DNA of 11,587 nucleotides, from NCBI RefSeq assembly GCF_000347175.1, contig NZ_ANIK01000111.1:8001-19587 (forward strand), given 5' to 3'. A program made the position numbers and the translations under genes. Numbering within the stretch: the stretch's first letter is position 1; each line of letters begins with the position of its first letter. This document shows, in pieces, positions 1-7,928 of this stretch. This stretch comes from Leptospira alstonii serovar Sichuan str. 79601. GTDB taxonomy: Bacteria > Spirochaetota > Leptospiria > Leptospirales > Leptospiraceae. The notes below the pieces were generated by a model. It was not told the DNA's origin, did no database searches, and saw only the letters and a program-made list of their open reading frames with translations.

Positions 1-864
1 TTTTACCGCGACGTAGGCGGGAGTTGTTTCGTTGCCGGTTCGGGGGGTTCCGTTGGTTCCGTCCGAATTTGGTGTTCTAACGGGCTGACCCGTTGGCCCT
101 CCTCCTGTAAATAAACGTGTTATATTTGCAGAGTTGGTGTTAAAGTGGACGGTTCCCGCTCCGGACGCGCTCCCTATCTCGCCCCAAAGTTCATGACCAT
201 GTCCGAACATCATATCCTGCCCCGCATATCCAACCGCACCCCCGTCGTAATTTCCACCGGCGGCTTTTGCCCTCGATCCGTGAATTCCCGCTCCTCTGGC
301 AAAAATCCCTCTTCGATCTGGAACGTTATACGTAGTCGATCCGTCTCCAAATCCATATTCTACATTTGTAATCATCTCTCCGGTTTGTGAGGAGGTTAAA
401 TCTATGACTGTTCCGGTTGGGGTCGCGGAGATCTGGAAGTCGTTTGCGGTTGGATTTCGAATATAATAATTTGTCAATGCAGTGATTCCACCTCCGGTAA
501 AGGAGAACTTTACGAGTTGCCCTTCGACACAACCGTGTGCGGTTGAATTGATTCGATCGGTGGCCGGAACGATTCCGCTCACGTTACGGTAGACTAAGTT
601 CCAGAGGTTTGAAAACGCGGACCTCGAAATGGCTTGTGCGTTCGCGTCCTTGAACAATGTGGATGATGCCTGATTCAAATTGTCCTCAATGATTCCGCCT
701 AACGGAACCTGAGCGGCTGAAAGATTTATATCCGTCAGATCGATTCTGTCTTTCAGATATTGATCGTTTCCGTACAGACGATCCACCTCGTCGTCTATAA
801 GATCGCCGTCCGCCGGCGTGTTTTTGGTCCATGTCCTTGTTTTTGTCGGATTAAATACTGCCAT
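1..864 (-). CDS. Tail-collar receptor-binding fibre protein (3' end outside window)
   Basis: The frame is open from an ATG at 864 to the window edge: 288 codons with no stop, so the C-terminus is missing. This should be the distal fibre that contacts the host surface. Residues 1-45 are polar and probably attach to the baseplate. Residues 55-95 resemble the start of a phage tail-collar domain (PLGGII...ISRSAFSNLWNLV). The collar signature GDGSTTYNVPDRRGIFARG lies at about 173-191, a GHGHEL segment with an H-x-H pair at about 221-226, and a closing RTGNETTPAYVAVK at 275-288. That closing motif usually lies near the end of collar proteins, so little may be missing. Residues about 96-168 (TAHG...YYIRN...IDLT) look like a small beta module inserted into the collar. 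A GGAG-type ribosome site lies about 13 bases upstream. It is the last gene visible in the coupled operon, as expected for a fibre. The family call is confident; the receptor is unknown. Confidence 0.88.
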   Translation of the reverse strand, partial: MAVFNPTKTRTWTKNTPADGDLIDDEVDRLYGNDQYLKDRIDLTDINLSAAQVPLGGIIEDNLNQASSTLFKDANAQAISRSAFSNLWNLVYRNVSGIVPATDRINSTAHGCVEGQLVKFSFTGGGITALTNYYIRNPTANDFQISATPTGTVIDLTSSQTGEMITNVEYGFGDGSTTYNVPDRRGIFARGAGIHGSRAKAAGGNYDGGAVGYAGQDMMFGHGHELWGEIGSASGAGTVHFNTNSANITRLFTGGGPTGQPVRTPNSDGTNGTPRTGNETTPAYVAVK

Positions 865-868
865 TTTA

Positions 869-1146
869 TTACTTTAACTCCTGTTCAAATATTAAAAAAC
901 GTTCATATAGTTCAAAAGGTGGTTCGATCTTAAAATAAGACCGGACGTGTTCTTTCTGCTTTTTTAAATCGATGTCTCTAAAGAATCCCGATTATAGCCC
1001 GTCTCCGATGTTCCGAAAACCCTTCTTCTCGCAATACTCCAACGGATTAGAGGGAGTTGAAAAAGCGGCCACCGGAAGCATTTCAATTTTCGACTTACCT
1101 CGATCCCGGTTTCAATCGTTGTTTTGCCCGAGATGATTCGAATCAT
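869..1146 (-). pseudogene. Broken small tail gene between DUF2612 protein and fibre
   Basis: An ATG at 1146 overlaps the stop of the upstream gene (ATGA), like the other intact junctions of the operon, so this was a real coupled gene. The first frame reads MIRIISGKTTIETGIEVSRK and then becomes arginine- and tryptophan-rich and implausible, ending at about 964. From the four-A run at 1087-1090 (minus strand) the -1 frame gives a sensible sequence (IEMLPVAAFSTPSNPLEYC, then EKKGFRNIGDGL). It meets a TAA at 994-992 and continues in the same frame (SGFFRDIDLKKQKEHVRSYF, then KIEPPFELYERFLIFEQELK) to a stop at 871-869, five bases before the fibre ATG. One restored base in the A run and one changed stop codon would give a protein of about 92 residues. 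Its family is not recognised; by position it could be a small baseplate or fibre-assembly protein. Decay is inferred from the two lesions. A sequencing error could explain the frameshift but not easily both. Confidence 0.6.
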
Positions 1147-2117
1147 ACGAACTCCTCTTTAATTACGAATTCGTAAAGTATGAGATTGTCCTTCGGCTTG
1201 GAAGGAAACGTTTTGAGAAAGAGCAAACCTCCGTCCTTATCAAACAATCCGATCTCGTCGATCTCGTAGCCGATCAGTTCCGCCTGTTTTACGGTCGTTT
1301 TAAAAAATCGAGAACCGTCCGGATCGGTTTGTATTTCGACTAACTTTCGAAATACTTCATTCTGCAGTCCAGTATCTCCCGGTTGGGGAATGCGAGGTTT
1401 TCCTTGATTCCTTCCGCCGATCCCAAACGCAATTTCATACGGTAGAACTTTTACGTTTCCTTCGCAAAAGACGGTAAAACCGTTCAAGGGCCAGGTTCCG
1501 TCCAAATAAGACGCGCGTAACGCGGAACCGTATAAACGACCGTCTAACGTGGATGTTTCAAAACGGTAACTGATGATGGAATTCACTCCGCCGGCTCGAA
1601 TCTGCGCGATCGCCTGATTGAATTCGGGCGCCACTACGACCGTATCGATCGATCCCTTAAAAATCACTCGGATCGTGGCCGGACGTTTCGTACTTCCGGA
1701 AAGAGGATATTCTCCGTTAAACGTCAAGTTTCCGTCTAAAAGCATCGGAGCCCCGCCGTAACAGAGCTCTTGGATTTCGTATAACGTTCCGGTTCCCGCA
1801 AGGATCTGAGAACCGATTTCGTTCATAGAAAAAATGTCGCCCTTTGACTTTCGTTTTTGTCTTGCGATCGAAAGAAAAATTCGATACCTGAAATCGTCGC
1901 TTCCGTTTCTGGGTTGTTTGAGGTTTTTCCCTATGAGGTCGAGTATCGCCCCGCTTTGATTTTTATAATCGGTAATTCCGGAGATCGATTCCAAAACGGA
2001 ACTCGTCTCTTGAAGTAACTCCAATTCCGCCTTCCACTTCTTTCCGATCTCCGATTCCGGATCCTGATTAAAAAGAGAAGAAGGATATTTTTTTAGGATT
2101 TCCTCGATGCTCGTCAT
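1143..2117 (-). CDS. DUF2612-type baseplate wedge / fibre-adaptor protein
   Basis: This 324-residue protein starts with an ATG that overlaps the stop of the baseplate J gene. Residues about 40-190 match the general pattern of DUF2612 tail proteins: an early helical part with GAILDLIGKNL and FRYRIFLSIARQ, then a segment on building a beta fold. These occupy the position of P2 gpI, linking the J wedge to the fibre. Two similar short segments, LLDGNLTFNGEYPLSG (126-141) and YLDGTWPLNGFTVFCEG (204-220), look like an internal repeat. Residues about 275-324 (LIGYEIDEIGLFDKDGGLLF and onward) resemble the N-terminal attachment domain of collar fibres, suggesting that wedge and fibre-adaptor functions are joined in one chain. 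The order J, this gene, fibre fits that role. The family call is moderately sure; the two-module reading is an inference. Confidence 0.72.
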   Translation of the reverse strand: MTSIEEILKKYPSSLFNQDPESEIGKKWKAELELLQETSSVLESISGITDYKNQSGAILDLIGKNLKQPRNGSDDFRYRIFLSIARQKRKSKGDIFSMNEIGSQILAGTGTLYEIQELCYGGAPMLLDGNLTFNGEYPLSGSTKRPATIRVIFKGSIDTVVVAPEFNQAIAQIRAGGVNSIISYRFETSTLDGRLYGSALRASYLDGTWPLNGFTVFCEGNVKVLPYEIAFGIGGRNQGKPRIPQPGDTGLQNEVFRKLVEIQTDPDGSRFFKTTVKQAELIGYEIDEIGLFDKDGGLLFLKTFPSKPKDNLILYEFVIKEEFV

Positions 2118-3328
2118 ATGAAATTCACCTGAATATTGGCGGTGATCAATTTTGCACGTTGTCTGCTATTGATCGCTAACGTATCGAGCAACGCGGGAGA
2201 GGAGAATCCAACCTTGGCGTTCATCGATTTGATCCCTAAAACGTTAAACGAATTGTACTCGGTAAGTCCGCTTTGAGCCGCGATCAACTTCCATGAGAAA
2301 ACGTCGGCGCCGGTACCATCCCCTTTGTAAGAAGTGGAAACGGAAGCGATCGTATCCACTCCTCCGATCACCTTGATACAATTCGTTTTGACGATGGTTT
2401 CGGATCCGGGCGCCCAGAGAATCGGATCCTTAACGATATCGATTTTTACAAAAACGTTCACGTCGACGGGTCGATTGAAATGATACGTTCTCGGAACTCC
2501 CTTGTTATCGATCACCGTCGTCATTTCCGATCCGAAAGATTCGATTCCACCGGGCCAGTTTCTTAAAAATACTTCTCCGATTTCTGCCGCCGTACCTCCT
2601 TCGATGACCGCTTCCATGGAATGCGAGGGACGTCCTTCTGCATCTACAAAGTCGGTTGCGTTTTCATACACGACCGCAGTCAATACGGATTCGATGTTAT
2701 TCAAAACTCCTTGTACGTTCGCGGCGGAAGATCCTCCGTTCACGCCTTCTTCGATAAAACGGTTAAGATATTCGTAATCCGTTTCGATCGATCGTCCTCC
2801 GCGGGCAGGTTCCGGATTGGTTACGAAATCGACTCCGGTGATCGCGGTGTTGATCGTATTGATCGTGTTAGCCCCCACATTCGCTTTGATTCCGTATTCC
2901 ATTTCCAAAGCCTGCGCGTTGAGAAGAATCGTTCCTCCGGAAACGGAACCCGACTCGATGGTGATAAATAAAATTCCGCTTCCGTTCCGGCAAATGACTC
3001 CGACCGGAACGAACGCTCCGTCCACGCCTGAAAACCGCAACGTTACGATGGAACGTTTGGCCGGTTGACGTTCGGCGCCGAGGGGATTTAAGACCCGATC
3101 CAAAGAAACTCCGGTCGCGGTATGGGCGAAGTTGGAATAAAAAACCGCTTCCGCAAGTTGATGGATCTTATCGATCTCGTCCGCGAGAATTCTCATACGA
3201 ATCCCGTCTTCGCTTACGATAGAAAGATCGATATCCGCTCCGAGATGAGTCGTGTAACTTTCCTCCAGATCGGTTAAAATTTCCTCTCTTGTTTTACGTA
3301 TAAATCCCTGTTCGGCGACTCCGCTCAT
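2114..3328 (-). CDS. Baseplate J / gp47-like wedge protein
   Basis: At 404 residues this is the usual size for the baseplate J (P2 gpJ, Mu gp47, T4 gp6-like) family, which forms the iris-like wedge ring that opens when the tail contracts. The N-terminal half carries the typical features: an early EEILTDLEESY segment, a helical stretch DEIDKIHQLAEAVFYSNFAH, then TGVSLDRVLNPLGAERQPAKRS at about 92-113, where the family usually has 'LD...G..R.PA'. A central ARGGRSIETDYEYLNRF (about 174-190) matches the conserved 'GG.d.Es...R..R' region. The C-terminal half is less conserved. The ATG overlaps the stop of the gp25-like gene, with GGAGG just upstream. A gp25-like gene before it and a DUF2612 gene after it are the standard neighbours. 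Confidence 0.92.
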   Translation of the reverse strand: MSGVAEQGFIRKTREEILTDLEESYTTHLGADIDLSIVSEDGIRMRILADEIDKIHQLAEAVFYSNFAHTATGVSLDRVLNPLGAERQPAKRSIVTLRFSGVDGAFVPVGVICRNGSGILFITIESGSVSGGTILLNAQALEMEYGIKANVGANTINTINTAITGVDFVTNPEPARGGRSIETDYEYLNRFIEEGVNGGSSAANVQGVLNNIESVLTAVVYENATDFVDAEGRPSHSMEAVIEGGTAAEIGEVFLRNWPGGIESFGSEMTTVIDNKGVPRTYHFNRPVDVNVFVKIDIVKDPILWAPGSETIVKTNCIKVIGGVDTIASVSTSYKGDGTGADVFSWKLIAAQSGLTEYNSFNVLGIKSMNAKVGFSSPALLDTLAINSRQRAKLITANIQVNFI

Positions 3329-3672
3329 CGTATTTCCTCCGTAACGATTCCGTATCGAGTAATTGCTGAAAATTGAATATTCAATTTTCTATTTATTCCG
3401 TCCTCTTCGATCAATTCGATACTCTCGATCGATATCGTCTCCGGGTCCTTTTGAAGGATTTTTTTGATTTCCGTCAAAACCCTTTCTTTCGAAACCCTCG
3501 CGGAGAATATCGTTTGCCAATCGATACCGGCTAACGGCTCGTATTCGGATTCACCGAGGGACAAACGGATCGCGTGTTTGATCCTTTGGGAATAATACTC
3601 CAGACCTTCGATCACGATCGGTTTACCCGCGCTTCGAACGACGTCCCTATTTTCAATCTTCAAACCTTTCAT
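3325..3672 (-). CDS. gp25-like sheath initiator / baseplate wedge protein
   Basis: This 115-residue protein is the size expected of T4 gp25 / P2 gpW-like proteins, which sit in the inner baseplate and nucleate sheath polymerisation. It shows the family layout: a central helix (EYYSQRIKHAIRLSLGESEY), then EPLAGIDW at about 46-53, corresponding to the conserved 'E....G.p..G...' stretch, then a helix (KERVLTEIKKILQKDP), and a beta C-terminus (SIESIELI...LNIQFSAIT). The start is an ATG overlapping the spike-gene stop. The next gene encodes baseplate J, the usual partner. The assignment rests on size, position and pattern; individual residue conservation is weak in this family. Confidence 0.82.
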   Translation of the reverse strand: MKGLKIENRDVVRSAGKPIVIEGLEYYSQRIKHAIRLSLGESEYEPLAGIDWQTIFSARVSKERVLTEIKKILQKDPETISIESIELIEEDGINRKLNIQFSAITRYGIVTEEIR

Positions 3673-4352
3673 CCGATTTTTACCTTTCCCGAAAGAATTT
3701 GTTCCACCTCGGCCTTTCGAACGTTCAGCTGAGCAACCACGGAAGGCGCAAGACCTGCGGGAGAACCCGGAACCGTGTTTGTCGTAAACGAGGCGGAGTT
3801 GTTTAAAAAGACATCGATCAATAACTTCATAAACTGGACCAACGACTCACCTAACACCGAATATTCGGTAAGGTCGATCAAACCGCCTTGAATTTTGATC
3901 GTATCACCCTCCATCTGTATGAGTGATTTCCCTTCCTTGTGTCCTATGATAAGCCCCGGTTTGTTTGCGGTAAGAGCGGGCAAATCCGCTTTCCCTTTAA
4001 ATCCGCCGACCACACAGGCGCTCTGAAGATCGAAAAGGGAATCGGAAACGACCGCGTCCACTCCGCAAATCGCGGCGGAAATATCGTGTGTGGAAAAGGA
4101 TACCCAGACCTTATCTCCGCGTTTATAATCCGGTTTGATATAAAAATCCCCAGCCCAAAGACTACCCACCCGAATTCCGGAAAGAACCGGAAAGGGGCGT
4201 TCTTCTCCGAAGCCGTCCTCTTTTTTAAATGGAATTCTAACGTTAGCCGTCATCTCCGTCGGATTAAAGGATTCGACGATCCCGGGAAGACCGACTTGAA
4301 TTTTGGATAAGTTATTTTGAATCGCGCCCAATATCGCTTCGTCCAATTTCAT
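3669..4352 (-). CDS. Gp138-type membrane-puncturing tail spike
   Basis: This 227-residue protein is the likely central spike beneath the hub that pierces the target outer membrane. Residues about 20-110 fit the OB-fold of the Gp138 N-terminal family (phage phi92 spike): GIVESFNPTEMTANVRIPF, then FPVLSGIRVGS, then the signature KRGDKVWVSFSTHDI at about 78-92. Residues about 115-165 have short alternating strands (GLIIGHKEGKSLIQMEGDTI, KIQGGLIDL), consistent with a small beta-helix tip. A helical tail follows (LVQFMKLLIDVFLN). No H-x-H iron-binding tip is visible. The start overlaps the hub stop (ATGA), with GGAGG upstream. The hub before it and the gp25-like gene after it support the role. Confidence 0.88.
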   Translation of the reverse strand: MKLDEAILGAIQNNLSKIQVGLPGIVESFNPTEMTANVRIPFKKEDGFGEERPFPVLSGIRVGSLWAGDFYIKPDYKRGDKVWVSFSTHDISAAICGVDAVVSDSLFDLQSACVVGGFKGKADLPALTANKPGLIIGHKEGKSLIQMEGDTIKIQGGLIDLTEYSVLGESLVQFMKLLIDVFLNNSASFTTNTVPGSPAGLAPSVVAQLNVRKAEVEQILSGKVKIG

Positions 4353-5167
4353 ATCGGTAACACCTCCAATTCGGAAAAATTGGAGGAATCGAACGTCGAA
4401 AATTTATGTTTTCCGCTTACGATCCTACATTCCGAATCGAGTCCTCCTCCTTTTACGGTGATGACCGTATTCTTCTTGAATTTGTGCCGGAAAAGACTCG
4501 TAACCTTCCAGGTTTTCCGCCCTTTTTCGGGAACGCCGATTAGCCCCGAAGAATGATCCAGATAAATGCTACTGTTTTTTTTCGACGGATTCCGCGCGTC
4601 GATGTGGAGAAATCCGTCCTGAAACCAATATTCAGATTTTGTTAAATTACAAAAACGACGTATACAATCGCCTAACTCCGTGTTGGCGCTGAAATCGACG
4701 ATTTTATTCTCGCCCAAATTGATTCTTCCGGGCTTGATATTTCCCCGATTCAGAATATCCAGGATCACCGTTTGAGCAGGAAGATCGGTATACGTTTTCA
4801 TAATATAATAGCCGCTCCAAGAACCGGCGCTCCCGCTGATTTGAAACTCCAACTTTTTTTCCGTTCCTTCCCGTTTGAATTTGGGAAGAATCACTTCGCC
4901 GGAAACGACGAGTCCGTTTTCATCCTTGTAACCCGCGTTTAACAACGCGGTGGGATACTGGAATCCTTTTCCTTTCGATTTTGCTCCGATCAAACGAACG
5001 GTGTCCTCGTTTACGTTGTACAAAGTCACCTTGGTTAAATTCAATTTGTCTAATTCGGTTTCAAATTCGAGATCAAAAGGCGGATAACGGAACTCTTTTC
5101 CCAATCCGACTTTCGGAAGAATTTCCAAAGAAGCGACACGACCGAACAGTTTCGGATTTCCGTTCAT
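4349..5167 (-). CDS. Baseplate hub protein (gp27/gpD-like)
   Basis: By position between plug and spike, this 272-residue protein should form the trimeric hub that joins the tube end to the spike. Residues 1-100 look like the first hub barrel, including FDLEFETELDKLNLTKVTLY, where hub proteins often have a nucleotide-like 'N....L..F.....' strand pattern. Residues about 130-215 (QTVILDILNRGNIKPGRINL, then DCIRRFCNLTKSEYWFQDG at about 167-185) match the region in gp27/gpD-like hubs where a helix packs under a second barrel ('...L..L....g......dg.l.i'). Residues 230-265 end with a short strand pair around VITVKGGG. No lysozyme or peptidase motif is seen. The ATG overlaps the plug stop. The homology is remote, so the role rests on both pattern and gene order. 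Confidence 0.72.
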   Translation of the reverse strand: MNGNPKLFGRVASLEILPKVGLGKEFRYPPFDLEFETELDKLNLTKVTLYNVNEDTVRLIGAKSKGKGFQYPTALLNAGYKDENGLVVSGEVILPKFKREGTEKKLEFQISGSAGSWSGYYIMKTYTDLPAQTVILDILNRGNIKPGRINLGENKIVDFSANTELGDCIRRFCNLTKSEYWFQDGFLHIDARNPSKKNSSIYLDHSSGLIGVPEKGRKTWKVTSLFRHKFKKNTVITVKGGGLDSECRIVSGKHKFSTFDSSNFSELEVLPI

Positions 5168-5502
5168 TCTTTAACTCCTATATAAATTTTTACACCCGCT
5201 CCGAAAGTTTCGAGATTCACTGGGATATCCTTAAATTCTTCCCTGTAATAATCGTCCAGATCGAACGGAGTTAAAAGAATCGTTACCGGAAACCCGTCCA
5301 CCACCGCGTGATTCAACGGTACTCCGTAAACCAATCTGGACGCGAAAAGATCCTTATCGTCCCGGTCCCGAACCACGACCGTGATGAAATTTTCAATTTT
5401 ATTATGTGCGAATTCAAATTCGTATTCTTCGACTCCGATCGTATACGTATAACGAATCGGGAATGTATTCGGATCGACCGGTAAATATCTGTACTCGTTC
5501 AT
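5164..5502 (-). CDS. Baseplate plug protein (Pam3 gp18-like)
   Basis: The 112-residue product resembles the small plug protein that closes the central channel of minimal contractile baseplates such as cyanophage Pam3. Visible features are the opening RYLPVDPNTFPIRYTYTIGV, a strand YEFEFAHNKIENFITVVVRD, then LFASRLVYGVPL, and FDLDDYYREEFKDIPVNLET near the C-terminus. The opening 'y.ip......' and later 'L..G......' pattern is typical of this family. The frame stays open to a TTG at 5523, but the ATG at 5502 is chosen because it forms the same ATGA overlap with the upstream stop as the other junctions. The neighbours, a Dit-like protein before and the hub after, fit a plug. Confidence 0.75.
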   Translation of the reverse strand: MNEYRYLPVDPNTFPIRYTYTIGVEEYEFEFAHNKIENFITVVVRDRDDKDLFASRLVYGVPLNHAVVDGFPVTILLTPFDLDDYYREEFKDIPVNLETFGAGVKIYIGVKE

Positions 5503-6137
5503 TGAAAAAAGGACCCCGACCAACTCGTGGATTTAACGGGAGGAGGATTTCCCGTTTTTGTCTGTTTTTGCGGAGTTCTACCGCCTGCGGATTTCACACG
5601 TCTCAATTGCCTTGTTTTCGCTTCCGCAATCAGAACGGGAAACAAGGAAAGGTTTACCGTAACGTCGTCCCCGGTATCTTTCGTTTCTTGAATATTCAAA
5701 TCTCCGATTATAAGATTGGGAATCTCGTCCGCGGAACGCCCCAGGTACCGGTTATCGGGGTCGTTCGGCTCCACATATCGAAATACGGAAGGCAACATGG
5801 ACAAAATTTTTCCGATAATCCCTCCCGTTCCGTAACCCAAAAGAGTGACTAACGCGCCTCCGGACTGCCAACGAACGAGTGTTTCCAATTTTTCATCCAC
5901 CGTCGTTCGGGATAAGGCGATAACTCCGATCGACGAGGAAAGAAGGGCGTTTAACGTCATCCCTCTTTGCCCCGGAATCACGTGATCCGTGATCGAAGTC
6001 ATACCGACCTCTTTTTCGACCGTATGGCGGGTGATTTCCGCGGGATAACTGTGTTGAATGTCCAAGGAAACGTTCAGTTCGACCTCGTCGTCTCCGTCCG
6101 TGAGCGCGATTTTATCTCTTCCCGATAAGATTCCCAT
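5499..6137 (-). CDS. Dit-like baseplate / distal tube adaptor protein
   Basis: This 212-residue protein follows the tape measure directly (TAATG overlap at 6139-6135), where tube-to-hub adaptor proteins are encoded. Residues about 20-75 carry the Dit-like pattern: a strand (VELNVSLDIQHSYPAEITRH), then TVEKEVGMTSITDHVIPGQR, then MTLNALLSSS. This parallels 'v..hPve.G..isDHi...p..i...g.ls' in Dit-like phage proteins. Residues 85-110 are helical and a second beta region follows (NLIIGDLNIQETKDTGDDVT). The last 30 residues are proline-, serine- and threonine-rich and probably flexible. No LysM or peptidase motif is visible. The call rests on pattern plus position. Confidence 0.72.
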   Translation of the reverse strand: MGILSGRDKIALTDGDDEVELNVSLDIQHSYPAEITRHTVEKEVGMTSITDHVIPGQRGMTLNALLSSSIGVIALSRTTVDEKLETLVRWQSGGALVTLLGYGTGGIIGKILSMLPSVFRYVEPNDPDNRYLGRSADEIPNLIIGDLNIQETKDTGDDVTVNLSLFPVLIAEAKTRQLRRVKSAGGRTPQKQTKTGNPPPVKSTSWSGSFFQ

Positions 6138-7891
6138 TAGATTGCCTCCGGTGACATTCCGGACCCGAGTCCGATTTTAATTGCGATCTTTTCCAATTCT
6201 TTCTCCAAATAATCCCCGAACAACCGCGCGTCTTCTTTCGAAGATGCACCGCCTAACATTACCTTTGCGATATTCACTACGATCCCTCCGCAGCAGGAAT
6301 TCGATGCGTTTTTGCTCGGAGGTTGGACGGGAACCGCATATCCGTTTGGAAGTGACGGTCCGCCGCTTACTGCGGTTCCTTTGGGAAAATTAAATCCGCC
6401 GTCCGGGGAAAATCCGGACGCCATATTAAAGAGCGAAAATTTCTGCGCTTCCTTTGAATCGACTGCCGCCTTCGCATTGTTAGTCTGCTCGGTCCGAGTT
6501 GTGTCTCCTCCTACCGCATTCTTAGAATCGCCTAGGAATTTTCCGATCACGGACTCCCCTCCCTCCATCCATGTAAGAAGATCCTGAACGAGTAGGATGA
6601 TTCCGGCGATCACCGCGGCGACCGCGAGTCCGATCACGATAAACGGAATCCAAGGCGCAACTGCGGCCCAACCCGCAGCGGCCATCGAAAATAACGCGGG
6701 AATCATGGCTGCGGTCATCGAAAAGAGAGAGGCAAACGTTACACCCGACGCCATTGCGATTGCGACTAACGCACCAACGGCGACGCTTCCCAATATAACT
6801 AGGGCTCCCTTCAATCGGCTTGAAGCCTGTTCACCGACCGTAAAATATTCAAATATTTGAATAAACGCGTTTAAAAACGGACCCAGCGCCTCCAGAATCA
6901 AAGTTCCAAAACTCGACTTCAAACCGTCGACAATTGCGGTAAACCGTTCTAAAACCACGGCGGAAGTTCCTATATGAGCTCCATAAGCGGATTGTAATGC
7001 GGAATTTTCGCCTAACGCCGCGGAGACGAGTTTTTCTCTTGCGATTCGTTTGGTCGCTTCGGACATACCGGACTCGTTGATTTGCGCGAATTCTTTCGAA
7101 TAAGCCGCAAACAAAACGCCGTTGTTTTTTAGGAAATCGTCCGAACCGGTTTGAATGGCGTTGTAAGCTTCGGTCATGGAAGAAGACAATGAAGTTCCCG
7201 TAACGGCGGAAACCTTTTGAAGTCCGGATAGGTTCTTGGAAATAAAATCCATAGAAACTCCTGCCTTGATCGCGTCGTTTGCGACCTCGGTCAGTTGTTT
7301 TTGGTTTGTTAGTCCTCTCGAACTTTCGATCGTCGCGTCGATCGCTTCCTTTAGTTTCGGATATTCCGAACCGGAAAGACTTTTCAAAATTACATTCTGC
7401 TTTTCTAATGCAAGTCCCGCTTCAACGGAAGAGGACACAAAAGAAACCGCAAAGTCGAGAGCGGCCGCGCCGACCTTTTTCATTCCTGCTACGAGAAAAC
7501 CGGAAATCCGATTCGTCATTTCCAAATCCCGATTTATTTTTTGAATCTCGCCATCGGTGAGACCGGCCGCCCTTGCGGTCGCTTGAAATTCTCGTTCGAG
7601 TTTTAGATTCCCCTTCGTTTTTGAAATCAAACCGATCAGATCGGACTCTGTGGTTCTAAGATTTTTTGCGAGTCTTGTCAAAGCGGGTTCCGCGTTTCCC
7701 GTAAGAGAATCGCCGATGGACTCTCCGAATTTTTTCAAAGCTTCGGCTCCGGATTCGGAAAAGAGATCGAGGGAGTCCGAAAATTCCAAGATCTGAGATC
7801 GTAAAACTTTCAATTCCCGAGAGACCTCGTTCTCAAAATCGATCGAATCGATATCCAACTTGATTGTTATGTTCAATTCACGGGCTGCCAT
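6137..7891 (-). CDS. Tail tape measure protein
   Basis: This is the longest gene of the cluster and lies directly after the chaperone, the fixed position of tape-measure genes. The 584 residues predict a tail of roughly 85-90 nm at about 0.15 nm per residue, short for a myovirus. Residues 1-180 are largely helical and charged, consistent with a coiled coil. Residues about 360-438 form several hydrophobic segments (for example GALVILGSVAVGALVAIAMA and FIVIGLAVAAVIAGIILLVQ) that could insert in the target membrane during injection. They end in DLLTWMEGGESVIGKFLGD, a motif common after the hydrophobic block of tape measures. The C-terminal part is glycine/proline-rich, has an unusual SCCGG, and ends in a helix. 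The ATG at 7891 has AGGA about 10 bases upstream. It is the only gene not coupled to the one before it. A peptidase domain is not seen. Confidence 0.9.
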   Translation of the reverse strand: MAARELNITIKLDIDSIDFENEVSRELKVLRSQILEFSDSLDLFSESGAEALKKFGESIGDSLTGNAEPALTRLAKNLRTTESDLIGLISKTKGNLKLEREFQATARAAGLTDGEIQKINRDLEMTNRISGFLVAGMKKVGAAALDFAVSFVSSSVEAGLALEKQNVILKSLSGSEYPKLKEAIDATIESSRGLTNQKQLTEVANDAIKAGVSMDFISKNLSGLQKVSAVTGTSLSSSMTEAYNAIQTGSDDFLKNNGVLFAAYSKEFAQINESGMSEATKRIAREKLVSAALGENSALQSAYGAHIGTSAVVLERFTAIVDGLKSSFGTLILEALGPFLNAFIQIFEYFTVGEQASSRLKGALVILGSVAVGALVAIAMASGVTFASLFSMTAAMIPALFSMAAAGWAAVAPWIPFIVIGLAVAAVIAGIILLVQDLLTWMEGGESVIGKFLGDSKNAVGGDTTRTEQTNNAKAAVDSKEAQKFSLFNMASGFSPDGGFNFPKGTAVSGGPSLPNGYAVPVQPPSKNASNSCCGGIVVNIAKVMLGGASSKEDARLFGDYLEKELEKIAIKIGLGSGMSPEAI

Positions 7892-7928
7892 ACTTTTGTT
7901 TTCCTAAGATGTTATCGTTCTTACTTTT

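Noticed and set aside
964..1146. Intact 60-codon gene after the DUF2612 gene
   Set aside because: Only the first 20 codons look like protein. The rest is arginine/tryptophan-rich shadow sequence, while the -1 frame continues sensibly, so it is treated as a broken gene.
2502..3068. Plus-strand frames of 83-116 codons opposite the baseplate J gene
   Set aside because: They overlap a well-supported gene on the other strand, lack ribosome sites and have no recognisable domain. The same applies to plus-strand frames elsewhere in the cluster.
5502..5523. Upstream TTG start for the plug protein
   Set aside because: The ATG at 5502 gives the ATGA overlap used throughout the operon, and the seven extra residues are not supported by a ribosome site.
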